Assembly: GCF_050320395.1 (NCBI RefSeq)
Contig: NZ_CP144459.1
Span: forward strand, 496,001-560,000
Source of the DNA: Treponema_C sp050320395
GTDB taxonomy: Bacteria; Spirochaetota; Spirochaetia; Treponematales; Treponemataceae
Direction of reading: 5' to 3'
Length of the DNA: 64,000 nt
The position numbers and the translations under genes were made by a program. Each line of letters starts with the position of its first letter. Position 1 is the stretch's first letter. This document shows positions 16,938 to 26,111 of the stretch, one piece after another. The notes under the pieces are model-generated. The model saw nothing but the letters and a program-made list of their open reading frames with translations. It was not told where the DNA came from and did not search any database.

Positions 16938-17183
16938 ATGGCAACAATAACGGTATGTATGGGAAGTTCCTGCTTCAGCAGGGGAAACGCCATGAACGCG
17001 GAAATTGTTCAAAAATTTTTGGCGGATAAGGGGCTCACCGATAAGGTGTACGTAAAGGGCTGTCTGTGTGACGGGCAGTGCAAAAACGGACCGAATTTGC
17101 ATATAAACGATAAGCTCTTTTCCCATGTTTCTCCCGAATCGCTTGAAGACCTGTTAACTCATGAGCTGGAAGCCTTATTATGA
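16938..17183 (+). CDS. Thioredoxin-like [2Fe-2S] ferredoxin, hydrogenase-associated
   Basis: 81 residues. Four cysteines follow the NuoE/HydC-type thioredoxin-like [2Fe-2S] pattern: Cys7 and Cys12 in CMGSSC, then Cys43 and the next cysteines in KGCLCDGQCKNGP. Such domains hand electrons to or from [FeFe] hydrogenases. The gene opens the hydrogenase operon and overlaps the next gene by ATGA. It probably serves the sensory hydrogenase encoded immediately downstream. It is much shorter than NuoE, consisting of the Fe-S domain only. Confidence 0.85.
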   Translation: MATITVCMGSSCFSRGNAMNAEIVQKFLADKGLTDKVYVKGCLCDGQCKNGPNLHINDKLFSHVSPESLEDLLTHELEALL

Positions 17184-18928
17184 ATTTTTTATATCCCGTA
17201 TATACGGAACTTACCGAATGTCAGGATTGTTATAAGTGTGTCCGCCAATGTCCGGTAAAAGCCATTCGGGTTGAAAACGGCCACGCCATGATTATCCCCG
17301 AAATGTGTATCGTATGCGGAACCTGTGTTATAAAATGCCCCGCAAAGGCGAAGCGGGTGCGAAGCGATTTACAGAGGCTTCCTCGGCTTTTGTCCCTAAA
17401 ACAGACGGTTATCGTGTCTTTGGCGCCTTCATTCGTATCGGAGTTTCCCGACTGTACGAGCGAGCAGCTGGTTGAAGCAATTAAAATGCTGGGCTTTACG
17501 GGCGTATCCGAAACCGCCATAGGGGCCGACCTTGTATCCGCCCGGGTTGCCGAAGATTTGTGTTTGTCGGCTGCCGGTAAAACCGACCAAAAGCTTTTTT
17601 TGTCTTCGGCATGTCCCGTTGTCGTCGAGTATATAAAGCACTTTATGCCGGATTTTACCCCCTTTATTACCGACCGCTCGTCGCCGCTTTTAGCCCATGC
17701 CCGCTTTTTGCGTGAAACCTACGGAGACGATATAGGTGTTGTTTTTATCGGGCCCTGTATTGCCAAAAAGCGGGAAAGCGATATATTCAGGCAAATAGAC
17801 TTAGCCATTACCTTTGACGAACTGCGCCGCAGATTTAACGAAGAGGGTATACAGCCGTCAAAGATTCCGAGCGGGCAAAGCGGAGATACGGCTTTTATTC
17901 CCTTCCGCTCGGCTAAAGGCGCTTTTTTTCCTATAGACGGCGGTATGATTAAAGCTGTCAAACAGTATCATATTCCCGATTCGGTACATTCGTTGGCCGT
18001 AACGGGCATAGATGAAATTCCTTCCGCCCTTGCCGGATTGCATAACGAAAGTCTCGAATACCCCTTGTTTATAGAGCTTTTATCCTGTACCGGAGGCTGT
18101 ATCAACGGGCCTGCAAGCTCAAAAAAACGTTCCGGTGCAATAAAACACGTTAATGTGGTTGACTATGCGCAAAGCGCAAAAGACAGGCTTGACGAAAGCG
18201 TCGTTAAAGAAAAATTCGATTTAAGCGGTACGCTTCCGGCCAAAAGGGTGTATCCGGGCAGTCCCGATGAGTCGGCTATACGGGAAGCTTTGCGCTCGGT
18301 CGGTAAATATACCGGTGAAGACGAGGTAAACTGCGCAAGCTGCGGCTACGATACATGCCGGGAGTTTGCCAAGGCAATGCTTGAAAACAGGGCCGAAAAA
18401 ACCATGTGCGTATCCTATATGCGTAAATTGGCCCAAAAAAAGGCCAACGGCTTAATTCAAACCATTCCCAGCGGTGTTATTATCTGCGATAAAGATTTGC
18501 GTATCATTGAATGCAATAAGAATTTTGCACGCCTTATGGGAACGGATATTGAAGAAATGTATGAAGCAAAACCCGGCCTCGAGGGTGCCGATTTAACCCG
18601 GATAGCCGATTTTTTCCGTTTTTTTGAGGATGTATTGGCAAAAAACGGTCCGGACGTTATAGAGCGCGAAGTACGTACGGGAAAAAAGATTTACCACGTT
18701 ACGGTATTTGCAATTGAAAAAGAAGCCTGCGCCGGAGGAGTTGTTGAAGATATTACGGCCCCTCAAATTCAAAAGGACCGCATCGTCAATCAGGCAAGAA
18801 AAGTTATTACAAAACACTTGTCTGTAGTACAAAAAATAGCCTTTTTGATGGGGGAAAACGCTGCGGAAACGGAGTCCATGCTTAATTCCATAATCAATTC
18901 GTTTTCCGATGAATCGGAGCAACAATGA
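17180..18928 (+). CDS. hydS: Sensory-type [FeFe] hydrogenase with PAS domain (HydS-like)
   Basis: 582 residues, in order: a 2x[4Fe-4S] ferredoxin domain (Cys14-Cys54), an [FeFe]-hydrogenase H-cluster domain (about 75-330), a four-Cys Fe-S domain (NCASCGYDTC at 384-393 and Cys410), a PAS domain (about 422-525) and a short helical tail. H-cluster motifs are SSACP (142-146), GPCIAKK (191-197) and SCTGGCINGP (302-311). In catalytic enzymes the first reads TSCCP; loss of the first Cys to Ala, the proton-relay residue, marks the sensory group (for example Thermotoga HydS). The protein probably senses H2 or redox state. It has no kinase domain, and the next gene is a phosphatase, overlapping by ATGA. 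Confidence 0.88.
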   Translation: MNFLYPVYTELTECQDCYKCVRQCPVKAIRVENGHAMIIPEMCIVCGTCVIKCPAKAKRVRSDLQRLPRLLSLKQTVIVSLAPSFVSEFPDCTSEQLVEAIKMLGFTGVSETAIGADLVSARVAEDLCLSAAGKTDQKLFLSSACPVVVEYIKHFMPDFTPFITDRSSPLLAHARFLRETYGDDIGVVFIGPCIAKKRESDIFRQIDLAITFDELRRRFNEEGIQPSKIPSGQSGDTAFIPFRSAKGAFFPIDGGMIKAVKQYHIPDSVHSLAVTGIDEIPSALAGLHNESLEYPLFIELLSCTGGCINGPASSKKRSGAIKHVNVVDYAQSAKDRLDESVVKEKFDLSGTLPAKRVYPGSPDESAIREALRSVGKYTGEDEVNCASCGYDTCREFAKAMLENRAEKTMCVSYMRKLAQKKANGLIQTIPSGVIICDKDLRIIECNKNFARLMGTDIEEMYEAKPGLEGADLTRIADFFRFFEDVLAKNGPDVIEREVRTGKKIYHVTVFAIEKEACAGGVVEDITAPQIQKDRIVNQARKVITKHLSVVQKIAFLMGENAAETESMLNSIINSFSDESEQQ

Positions 18929-20127
18929 CGGATTTGGAAACTTTTATAGAAGTCGGGCATTATCAGGTGTGCAAATATAACCAAATGGCCGAAGGGGATG
19001 TTTTTTTATCGCACAAGAATCCTTCGGACGGCAGAGTTATTACCACATTGTCCGACGGCTTGGGATCCGGTATAAAAGCGGGAGTTTTGGCAACCTTAAC
19101 GGCAACCATGGCGACCAAATTTATCGAGTCCGATATTCCCATGCGGCGGGCGGCAAATATTATTATGGATACGCTTCCGGTCTGTAAGGACCGCGGCATA
19201 AGCTATGCAACCTTTACCCTTGTAGACATTGAACCGAGTGCGGCAGTGCGCATAATGGAATACGATAATCCGCCCTACGTGTTAATACGCCAGCAAACAA
19301 TGGTGGAACCCATAAAGGATATTTCGCCCATTGAACGTAAAAAAAAGTCTACGGCCCCTAAAAAAGAAGCCTTTTTACAGTATTCGCGTTACGATGCGCG
19401 CCCCGGCGACCGTCTGGTATTTTTTTCCGACGGGGTAACCCAGTCGGGCATGGGCAGTACGGCGCTTCCCTTCGGCTGGGGGTCTATCAATGCACAAAGC
19501 TATATTTTAAAAACCGTGCAGGAAAATCCGTTTATAAGCGCCCGCGATTTGGCGCGCGCGGTTGTTCAGCAGGCGCTTTTACACGACGGTTATACCCCGA
19601 AAGACGATATTACCTGCGGCGTTATTTATTTTCGAAGCCCGCGCGATATGCTCGTCCTTACAGGACCGCCCCTGCATCCTGAAAGCGATGTCGAAATAGC
19701 CCGCCGCTTTGCTTCTTTTGAGGGGAAAAAGATCATTTGCGGCGGTACGACGGCGAATATCATATCGCGCGAACTGCGTAAGCCGGTAAAGGTTATTTTA
19801 AAGAATTTTGACCCCAAGGTGCCGCCCGCCTCGGAAATGGAAGGTGCCGATATGGTAACCGAGGGTATCATTACAATGGGGGCGGTTTCCGAGATTTTGG
19901 AAAGGGGAGCGAATACCGAGCATATGGCCCCCAATCCCGCAACCCGTATAGTCGATATGTTTTTGGACAGCGACCGCATACATTTTATTGTCGGAACCAA
20001 AATCAACGAGGCGCATCAGGACCCGAATATGCCCGTCGAATTGGAAATAAGGCGCAATGTGGTAAAAAAAATAGCTTCATTGCTTGAAGGTAAATATCTG
20101 AAAGAGGTGAATATAGACTATTTCTAG
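18925..20127 (+). CDS. SpoIIE/PP2C-type serine phosphatase in hydrogenase operon
   Basis: 400 residues. The N-terminal 235 residues form a SpoIIE-type PP2C domain. Metal-binding aspartates are visible in LSDGLGSGIKAG (Asp44), FFSDGVTQSG (Asp169) and KDDITCGVIYF (Asp227/228). The C-terminal 160 residues (from about 240) are a separate alpha/beta domain seen in hydrogenase-linked phosphatases, containing GGTTANIISRELRK. The start overlaps hydS by ATGA, so it is the likely output partner of the H2 sensor. Orthologous gene order is known from hfs-type hydrogenase operons of Thermoanaerobacterium and Ruminococcus. The phosphoprotein target is unknown. Confidence 0.87.
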   Translation: MTDLETFIEVGHYQVCKYNQMAEGDVFLSHKNPSDGRVITTLSDGLGSGIKAGVLATLTATMATKFIESDIPMRRAANIIMDTLPVCKDRGISYATFTLVDIEPSAAVRIMEYDNPPYVLIRQQTMVEPIKDISPIERKKKSTAPKKEAFLQYSRYDARPGDRLVFFSDGVTQSGMGSTALPFGWGSINAQSYILKTVQENPFISARDLARAVVQQALLHDGYTPKDDITCGVIYFRSPRDMLVLTGPPLHPESDVEIARRFASFEGKKIICGGTTANIISRELRKPVKVILKNFDPKVPPASEMEGADMVTEGIITMGAVSEILERGANTEHMAPNPATRIVDMFLDSDRIHFIVGTKINEAHQDPNMPVELEIRRNVVKKIASLLEGKYLKEVNIDYF

Positions 20128-20141
20128 ACAAGGGAGACAGT

Positions 20142-20393
20142 ATGGAAAAAACAAAGCTTGCAATTTGCACGGGAACGGCCTGTTACGTTATGGGCGCTTC
20201 CGATTTTTTGCTTTTGGAAGACGACTTGCCGGACGATTTAAAGGGTAAGGTCGAAATTACGGGCGTTACCTGCCTGGAAAAATGCAAGGACGCCGCTTAC
20301 GGTAAACCTCCGTTTGTTTTAATCGACGACGAATTGGTCGCCGGCGCAACGGTTCAAAATATTTTGGAGAAAATCAGGGAAAAACAATGCTGA
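20142..20393 (+). CDS. Thioredoxin-like [2Fe-2S] ferredoxin, second copy
   Basis: 83 residues, paralogue of the operon's first gene. Cysteines in ICTGTACYVMGAS (Cys9, Cys14) and in GVTCLEKCKDAAYGKPP give the CX4C ... CX3C [2Fe-2S] pattern. It ends with a 7-base overlap into the catalytic-type hydrogenase gene, so it probably is that enzyme's small electron-transfer subunit, while the first copy serves HydS. A ribosome site (GGGAGA) precedes the ATG. Confidence 0.85.
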   Translation: MEKTKLAICTGTACYVMGASDFLLLEDDLPDDLKGKVEITGVTCLEKCKDAAYGKPPFVLIDDELVAGATVQNILEKIREKQC

Positions 20394-21895
20394 ACATTAA
20401 CAACAATGCTGCAAACATTAAAAGGGAGATTTTGGTACGCATAGCAAAATTACAGCTCGCAGGAAAGCTGGAGGAGGGCGTACACTATATTCCGCGTGAA
20501 ATGGTTCCGAGAAATGCGACACCGATGCGCTGTTGTATTTTTCACGACCGTGAAATTATGCGCTTGCGTGTTATTGCGCGTTTGGGCTGTTCGGTGGAAA
20601 ATTACGATGAAGAAAAAACCCTTGCTTCCTATGCGCGCGAATCTTTGGAGAGGGAAAAGCCTACCTGGCCCATGCTGACCGTATTGGACGAAGCCTGTAA
20701 CGCCTGTGTAAAAAGCCAATACATGGTAACCAATGCCTGTCAAGCCTGTTTAGCCCGTCCCTGTATGGTAAACTGTCCCAAAAAAGCTATAGATATAAAA
20801 AACGGCAGGGCCCACATAGAAGTTGAAAAATGTATCAACTGCGGTTTGTGTTTGCAAAACTGTCCCTACCACGCGGTTATCAAGATTCCGGTACCCTGTG
20901 AAGAATCCTGTCCTGTCGGCGCCATTTCGAAGGATGAAAACGGAAAAGAACGAATCGATTACCACAAATGTATTTTTTGCGGAAATTGTATGCGTGAGTG
21001 TCCCTTCGGCGCCATGATGGATAAGGGACAGCTTGTTGATGTTATCAAGCGCATTATGGACGGGAAAAAAGTGGTTGCCCTCTACGCCCCGGCCGTTGCG
21101 GCCCAATTCCGTGCGGTGCCCGGGCAGCTTGAAAGCGCTTTAAAAAAGGCGGGTTTCAGCCGCACTTGGGAGGTTGCAATCGGGGCGGACATAACCGCCG
21201 ACCGTGAAGCCGTCGAATTTGAAGAACGCATGGAGCACGGTCATGTGCTTATGACCACCTCCTGCTGCCCTGCCTATGTGCGGGCGGTAAAACGGCATGT
21301 GCCCCAGCTGGTTCCCTGTATTTCGGATACGAGAAGTCCCATGCACTATACGGCTGCGCTGGCGAAAAAAGCCGATCCGGATTGTGTAAGCGTTTTTATA
21401 GGACCCTGTCTGGCAAAACGCCGCGAAGGTTTGGACGATGAATTTGTCGATTATGTTTTGTCTATAGAAGAAATAGGCGCCCTTTTGATTGCCAAGGGTA
21501 TTGATATAGGTAAAGAAGAAGCGGCCCCCGGAACCATTATTCCGACCGCATCGGGTAGGAGTTTTGCCGCTGCAGGAGGGGTTGCCGAGGCGGTGCGCGT
21601 ACGCTTAAAGCATCCTGAAAAACTGCGACCCGTTGTTATAAACGGTTTGAACAAACCGGGTATGAAACAGCTTGCCTTATACGGAAAAATACAAAGCGGA
21701 GAAATGCCGCATAATGATGATACTCCGAACCTTGTTGAGGTTATGGCCTGCGAAGGCGGCTGTATAGGAGGGCCCTCGGTTATTACAAATCCGAAGGTAG
21801 CTGTCGGCCAATTGAAAAAATATGTAGGAGAAGGGGCAGCCGATACCTTAAAACCGTCGGCGCCTCCGCCTGACGCGGTACAAGCCGAAGGTTAA
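20387..21895 (+). CDS. [FeFe] hydrogenase, catalytic type (HfsB-like)
   Basis: 502 residues. The N-terminal region (about 100-205) holds many Cys: CNAC, CQACLARPCMVNCP, CINCGLCLQNCP, CEESCP and CIFCGNCMRECP, enough for three or more [4Fe-4S] clusters. The H-cluster domain has TSCCP (291-295, proton-relay Cys present), GPCLAKR (339-345) and MACEGGCIGGP (453-463). The intact TSCCP argues for a working H2-producing or H2-oxidising enzyme. The L2 motif differs from the MPC.AKK of well-studied enzymes and fits the HfsB/group-B relatives. It would reduce protons with ferredoxin electrons during fermentation. Maturases HydE, HydF and HydG are not in the window. Confidence 0.9.
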   Translation: MLNINNNAANIKREILVRIAKLQLAGKLEEGVHYIPREMVPRNATPMRCCIFHDREIMRLRVIARLGCSVENYDEEKTLASYARESLEREKPTWPMLTVLDEACNACVKSQYMVTNACQACLARPCMVNCPKKAIDIKNGRAHIEVEKCINCGLCLQNCPYHAVIKIPVPCEESCPVGAISKDENGKERIDYHKCIFCGNCMRECPFGAMMDKGQLVDVIKRIMDGKKVVALYAPAVAAQFRAVPGQLESALKKAGFSRTWEVAIGADITADREAVEFEERMEHGHVLMTTSCCPAYVRAVKRHVPQLVPCISDTRSPMHYTAALAKKADPDCVSVFIGPCLAKRREGLDDEFVDYVLSIEEIGALLIAKGIDIGKEEAAPGTIIPTASGRSFAAAGGVAEAVRVRLKHPEKLRPVVINGLNKPGMKQLALYGKIQSGEMPHNDDTPNLVEVMACEGGCIGGPSVITNPKVAVGQLKKYVGEGAADTLKPSAPPPDAVQAEG

Positions 21896-22050
21896 ACTCC
21901 CTATAAAACGGTGCGGCCGGGACTGTTGTAAAGCTGTCCGCTTTTATACATCTGCGCCGCGCCGCCTCAAACGGCTTTTGCCTGCATCCTGTCTTTTTAA
22001 AAGGACCTTTTACAAGCCGTGAGTATCTTGTTTCGGATAAGGGTACGGCT

Positions 22051-23322
22051 TTAGGCGGTGCGCTGTGCCGCGCGGGTATCCACGATGCGGCGCATATCGA
22101 CGATATTGTTTACAATGATGTAAGAGTCGTACACTTCGATTTTATGCTTTTCGACGAAGCGGTTTACTTCTTCGCGCACACTGTCGACCGGAAGACCGGC
22201 CCAGTGTGAAATATCATGGATGGTTAGATTAAAGCGCATCGTCCGCTCGTTCGGGTCGGAATTCGGATGCATTTCGGCAAACATGAGGAAAACGTCGGCA
22301 ATACGCGCTTGGGTGTCCTCGATGACGAGAATTTTAAAGCGGCGTTTTTGGTCGTAAATACGTTTGCAAAACAGCTTTAACAAAATAAGGGCTATTTGAG
22401 GGTTGCCCGTGATCAGTATTTCAAAGTTTTCTTTATTGAATTCCAATACCTTAACCGTATCTACGGCAACGGCCGTTGCCGAACGCGGCGAATTTTCCAA
22501 AATAGCCATTTCGCCGAAAAATTCGGAGGGACGTAAAATATCAAGATTTTTCTTTGCGCCCTTAACGCATTTTACAAGCTGCACCTGTCCGGATTGAATT
22601 AAATAAAAACTGTCGCCCGGTTCGTATTCGGCAATTATAACCGAACCCGGTTCGAAGGTTTTTGCAAAGCGGGAGAAGGCGGGAAGGGAAAACTGCTTTA
22701 ATGCGCCCGATCCTGCCCCCGCCTGTGCGGCTTCGGCTTCATGGGCGGCAATTTGCTGGCGCTGATTTCCCCCGCGCTGTTTTTGCATATCGAGTTTTCG
22801 TTTTGTACTGGTATAAAGTTTTGCCGCCGCTTCTTTGTTTGAAGCGTTCGGAAAGCGGGATAAAAGTTTCATGCATACATCGCAGCATGCCTGATACTGC
22901 TCGTCTTCGAGAAAACTTTCGGCTACCGACATCATACCGGTCGGCTGGTCGGATCCCGCATTGCTGTTTAAAATAGACTCCGTTTTGCGGTGAATTGCGC
23001 GCAGCTGATTGGAGAAAACGCGGAGCATTTTCATAATAACGGCTTTATTTTCACTGAATGTTTTTTCAAATTCGGGAACGGTTAAGACAATTACAATGCT
23101 GTCGGCAATTACGGTCGCCGTTTCTTCGCGCGGAAAATGCCCCAGGGCCGATTTTACACCGAAGAATTCACCCCTTTTGACATGCTCCGTTTGAGGTGCA
23201 CCCGTTTCAATATCCGTGCTTGTCAAAACTATAAGCCCCTGCTGCAGGATAAATATCCGGTCATCGCGATCGCCTGAGAAATAAATAATCGAACCCTTTG
23301 TGTACTGCATTGCCTTAGGCAT
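22051..23322 (-). CDS. Cyclic-nucleotide-binding regulator with two cNMP domains
   Basis: 423 residues. There are two Crp-type cNMP-binding beta-barrels, at about 1-115 (GEFFGVKSALG) and 215-335 (GDSFYLIQSG, PSEFFGEMAILENSPRSATA). They are separated by a TPR-like helical stretch (AESFLEDEQYQACCDVCMKLL) and a Gln-rich linker. A C-terminal Crp-like winged helix follows (LTIHDISHWAGLPVDSVREEVNRF). The second domain has the better phosphate-binding cassette (FGE....RSATA). The ATG is preceded by AGAGGA. It probably is a transcription regulator reading cAMP or c-di-AMP; the ligand is unproven. It diverges from the PHP gene. Confidence 0.85.
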   Translation of the reverse strand: MPKAMQYTKGSIIYFSGDRDDRIFILQQGLIVLTSTDIETGAPQTEHVKRGEFFGVKSALGHFPREETATVIADSIVIVLTVPEFEKTFSENKAVIMKMLRVFSNQLRAIHRKTESILNSNAGSDQPTGMMSVAESFLEDEQYQACCDVCMKLLSRFPNASNKEAAAKLYTSTKRKLDMQKQRGGNQRQQIAAHEAEAAQAGAGSGALKQFSLPAFSRFAKTFEPGSVIIAEYEPGDSFYLIQSGQVQLVKCVKGAKKNLDILRPSEFFGEMAILENSPRSATAVAVDTVKVLEFNKENFEILITGNPQIALILLKLFCKRIYDQKRRFKILVIEDTQARIADVFLMFAEMHPNSDPNERTMRFNLTIHDISHWAGLPVDSVREEVNRFVEKHKIEVYDSYIIVNNIVDMRRIVDTRAAQRTA

Positions 23323-23424
23323 AGCGTTCCTCTAATCTGTAAAATCGATAAGCTTCCATAACAGTATATCGTAAAAAGCTTAAAATATCCATAGGATATT
23401 ATAACATAAAAGTAAAAATTATGC

Positions 23425-23430
23425 TATTAT
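23425..23430 (+). promoter_or_regulatory. Extended -10 of a leaderless PHP gene
   Basis: TG-C-TATTAT with the hexamer at 23425-23430, followed by six T and the ATG at 23437. No Shine-Dalgarno is present, so transcription should start at or beside the start codon. Confidence 0.55.
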
Positions 23431-23436
23431 TTTTTT

Positions 23437-24297
23437 ATGATAGATTTGCATACTCATTCATCCGCATCGGACGGAAGCTTTTCTCCTTCCGATTTGATTG
23501 CATATGCGGCCGCCCGGGGGCTTTCCGTGCTTGCTTTAACGGATCACGATACGCTTGCCGGTTTGGACGAAGCTGCAAAAGCCGCAGACGGGGCGGGAAT
23601 AGGCTTTATTCCGGGAATAGAGCTGAATATAGAATGGCCGCGAGGCGAATTTCATCTATTGGGCTTGGGTTTATACAATCCCGCCCCCTCTTTACACGCG
23701 CTTATCGATTTTTTACAGGAAAAAAGAAAAAAACGGAACGCGGAAATCATCGAAAAATTGAACGATTTGGGTATGGATACGGATTTAAAAGACTTGGAAC
23801 AGATGTTTCATTCCTCGGTTATAGGGCGGCCCCATATAGCCGACTATTTGGTGTCACGGAGATTTGTAAAAACAAGGCAGCAGGCTTTTGACCGTTATTT
23901 GGCCAAGGGAAGGCCCTGTTACGCGGAACGGCGGGGGCTTGAGCTCAAAGATGCCGTTGAAGCAATAAAAAAAAGCGGCGGAGTTCCCGTTTTGGCCCAT
24001 CCGATGTCCCTCTATGTTGCATGGGGAAAGCTTCCCGGCGTTTTGCATGAGATTTTTGAAACGGGTGTTGAAGGCATTGAAGCCTGGCATCCGGGTGCGC
24101 GCGTCGGTGAATGCAAACGGCTTGAAGAAACGGGAAGGCAAATCGGCTTTTTTATAACGGCCGGAAGCGATTTTCACGGTGAAAAGCGTCCCGACCGTAA
24201 AATAGGAAAAACCGCAGGACAAAAGCCCATAGAGGACAGCTTTTTAACCGAAGAACTGGAGCCGGCCCTGAAAAAGGTTAAAACGTATCTTCCGTGA
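23437..24297 (+). CDS. PHP domain phosphoesterase (RNase AM-like)
   Basis: 286 residues. PHP metal-binding motifs are clear: DLHTHSSASDGSFSP (His-x-His plus Asp), LALTDHDTLAGL (DHD), a middle His in HLLGLGLYN, VIGRPHIADYLV, VPVLAHPMS and the terminal ITAGSDFHGE. The order and spacing fit the stand-alone PHP family that includes E. coli RNase AM (YciV/TrpH), which removes nucleotides from RNA 5' ends or hydrolyses 3',5'-bisphosphonucleotides. The substrate is inferred. No ribosome site precedes the ATG; see the leaderless promoter. Confidence 0.88.
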   Translation: MIDLHTHSSASDGSFSPSDLIAYAAARGLSVLALTDHDTLAGLDEAAKAADGAGIGFIPGIELNIEWPRGEFHLLGLGLYNPAPSLHALIDFLQEKRKKRNAEIIEKLNDLGMDTDLKDLEQMFHSSVIGRPHIADYLVSRRFVKTRQQAFDRYLAKGRPCYAERRGLELKDAVEAIKKSGGVPVLAHPMSLYVAWGKLPGVLHEIFETGVEGIEAWHPGARVGECKRLEETGRQIGFFITAGSDFHGEKRPDRKIGKTAGQKPIEDSFLTEELEPALKKVKTYLP

Positions 24298-24390
24298 TTT
24301 TTTTATAAAAAAAGTACCTTTTTTTTCCATTGGACACCTATATATATAGTAGACCGAAAGTTCGGGTTTTACATTTTCGGTTATTCTACA

Positions 24391-24427
24391 GGCTTATCCG
24401 AAAATCCTTTGATTTTCGGATAAAGCC
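24391..24427 (+). other. Long hairpin before comM
   Basis: GGCTTATCCGAAAATC, loop CTTT, then GATTTTCGGATAAAGCC: a 16-bp stem with one extra base. It lies 17 bases before the comM start and is not followed by a T run, so it is not a normal terminator. It may shield or expose the AGGCGG ribosome site, or stabilise the mRNA 5' end. Confidence 0.5.
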
Positions 24428-24443
24428 GCAGCAGGCGGTGTCT

Positions 24444-26108
24444 ATGCATATTATCAGTTTTTCTCCCTTCGGCTACGAAGGCTCTTTGGTTACGGTGGAA
24501 GTGGATTTACGGCGCGGCATTCCCGCCGTCGATATGGTCGGTCTTGCGGATAACGCGGTAAAAGAAGCGCGCGAACGTATGAGGGCGGCTATACGGAATT
24601 CGGGCTTCGATTTTCCGCTCGAGCGAATTTTAATCAGTTTGTCGCCTGCGGACGTAAAAAAAGAAGGCGCAGGCTTCGATTTGGCTATAGCTCTTGCCGT
24701 TTTGGATAAAAGCGTCCGTCCCTCCGTTCCCGACCCCTTTGATTTCGGAAGGGCCGTTCTTGTGATGGGCGAATTGGAGCTTTCAGGAAGAATTCGGGCC
24801 GTAAGAGGCGTTCATGCAGCTCTTTTTACGGCTCGTGAACAGGGGCTCCGCTATTGTATTGTTCCTGCCGAAAATGAGGCCGAAGCCGCCTTGTTTTCCC
24901 GCGGTTGTAAAGCCGCAGACGGCTGTTACGGCGATCCCATGCGGGTTTTTGCCGCCGCACACCTGAGCGATGCATTTACCGTTTTATGCGGTTTAAGCGG
25001 CCGGGAAAAAGACTGTAAGGACGGCGTTGTCCTTGAAGACTCCGGCGAAACGCAGGGCGATTCGGGGATTTTCGTATCTTCGGCAAATCAGGGGAGTATG
25101 CACGGTACGCAAAAAAAAGAGGAAAAAGTTGTTTTTTCGGATTTTCCCCTCGGTGACGATTACCGGGAAATTGAGGGACAGGCTTTTTTAATACGCGCTC
25201 TTCAAATTGCGGCTGCCGGAAGGCATAACCTGATTGCCTACGGTTCTCCCGGCTGCGGCAAAACCCTTGCGTTAAGCCGCTTTTATACCCTTTTACCCCG
25301 TCTTACCGAAGAAGAAGCCTTGCCGGTAACGAGGATTTACAGCATTGCAGGCATGTTACCTGCAGGAACCCGCATGATGCGCGATGCCCCCTTCCGTCAG
25401 CCGCACCAAAGTTCAAGTTTGGAAGGAATAATCGGGGGCGGCTTACACTGCCGGCCCGGAGAGATTTCCCTTGCTCATAACGGCGTTTTGTTTTTGGATG
25501 AAGCCGCCGATTTTCGCTCATCGGTTTTGCAGGCTTTACGTGTTCCCTTGGAAGAAGGCAAAATAAGCTTAAGCCGGGCCGGAAGGACGGCAGTCTATCC
25601 TGCGCGCTTTCAATTGCTGCTTGCGGCCAATCCCTGTCCCTGCGGAAACTTCGGTTCGGAGGATAAAATATGCCTGTGTCATCCGCGCGCCGTTGAAGAA
25701 TATTGGCGGCGTTTTTCGGCCCCTCTTTTGGACCGAATCGATATACGCGTAGCGCTTTCAAACCGCAGGGGAGAATCGGAAAACGAAAAATGTGAAAAAA
25801 CCGGCACCGCTTTTTTACGCACAGGCATCGGACGGGCAACGGCCGTACAGCGTATGAGACAGGGAAAACCGAATGCTCATCTTGAGGCCGCCGAAATCAG
25901 GATTTTATGTCCGCTTGACGGCGAAACCGAATCTGCATTGAATGACAGCGCCCGCCGCTTCGGCTTTTCATCTCGGGGTATCCATTCCTGCATAAAACTT
26001 GCGCGTACAATCGCCGACCTTGAAGAGCGCCGCTCGATAGAAAAAAAAGACATCGAAGAAGCGGTGCTTCTTCACCGTAATGCGGGCGGCATACATTTGA
26101 TGTTTTAA
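24444..26108 (+). CDS. comM: YifB/ComM family Mg-chelatase-like AAA+ ATPase
   Basis: 554 residues from the ATG at 24444 (AGGCGGTG just upstream); the family begins with this sequence. An N-terminal Lon-protease-like domain (VEVDLRRGIPAVDMVGLADN, PADVKKEGAGFDLAIALAVL) precedes a Mg-chelatase AAA+ module with Walker A GSPGCGKTLAL, Walker B GVLFLDEAADF and the C-terminal helical domain (HSCIKLARTIADLE). In naturally competent bacteria ComM is a hexameric branch-migration helicase for recombination. An insertion of about 45 polar residues between the two domains is longer than usual. The 3' end stops 3 bases from the convergent Na/Pi gene. Confidence 0.93.
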   Translation: MHIISFSPFGYEGSLVTVEVDLRRGIPAVDMVGLADNAVKEARERMRAAIRNSGFDFPLERILISLSPADVKKEGAGFDLAIALAVLDKSVRPSVPDPFDFGRAVLVMGELELSGRIRAVRGVHAALFTAREQGLRYCIVPAENEAEAALFSRGCKAADGCYGDPMRVFAAAHLSDAFTVLCGLSGREKDCKDGVVLEDSGETQGDSGIFVSSANQGSMHGTQKKEEKVVFSDFPLGDDYREIEGQAFLIRALQIAAAGRHNLIAYGSPGCGKTLALSRFYTLLPRLTEEEALPVTRIYSIAGMLPAGTRMMRDAPFRQPHQSSSLEGIIGGGLHCRPGEISLAHNGVLFLDEAADFRSSVLQALRVPLEEGKISLSRAGRTAVYPARFQLLLAANPCPCGNFGSEDKICLCHPRAVEEYWRRFSAPLLDRIDIRVALSNRRGESENEKCEKTGTAFLRTGIGRATAVQRMRQGKPNAHLEAAEIRILCPLDGETESALNDSARRFGFSSRGIHSCIKLARTIADLEERRSIEKKDIEEAVLLHRNAGGIHLMF

Positions 26109-26111
26109 GCC

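Noticed and set aside
21896..22050. Terminator between hydrogenase and cNMP-regulator genes
   Set aside because: TATAAAA/TTTTATA and GGAC/GTCC segments could pair, but the fold is imperfect and lacks a T tract; too weak to list.
25303..25839. 178-codon frame opposite comM
   Set aside because: Antisense shadow of the AAA+ core; Arg-rich composition.
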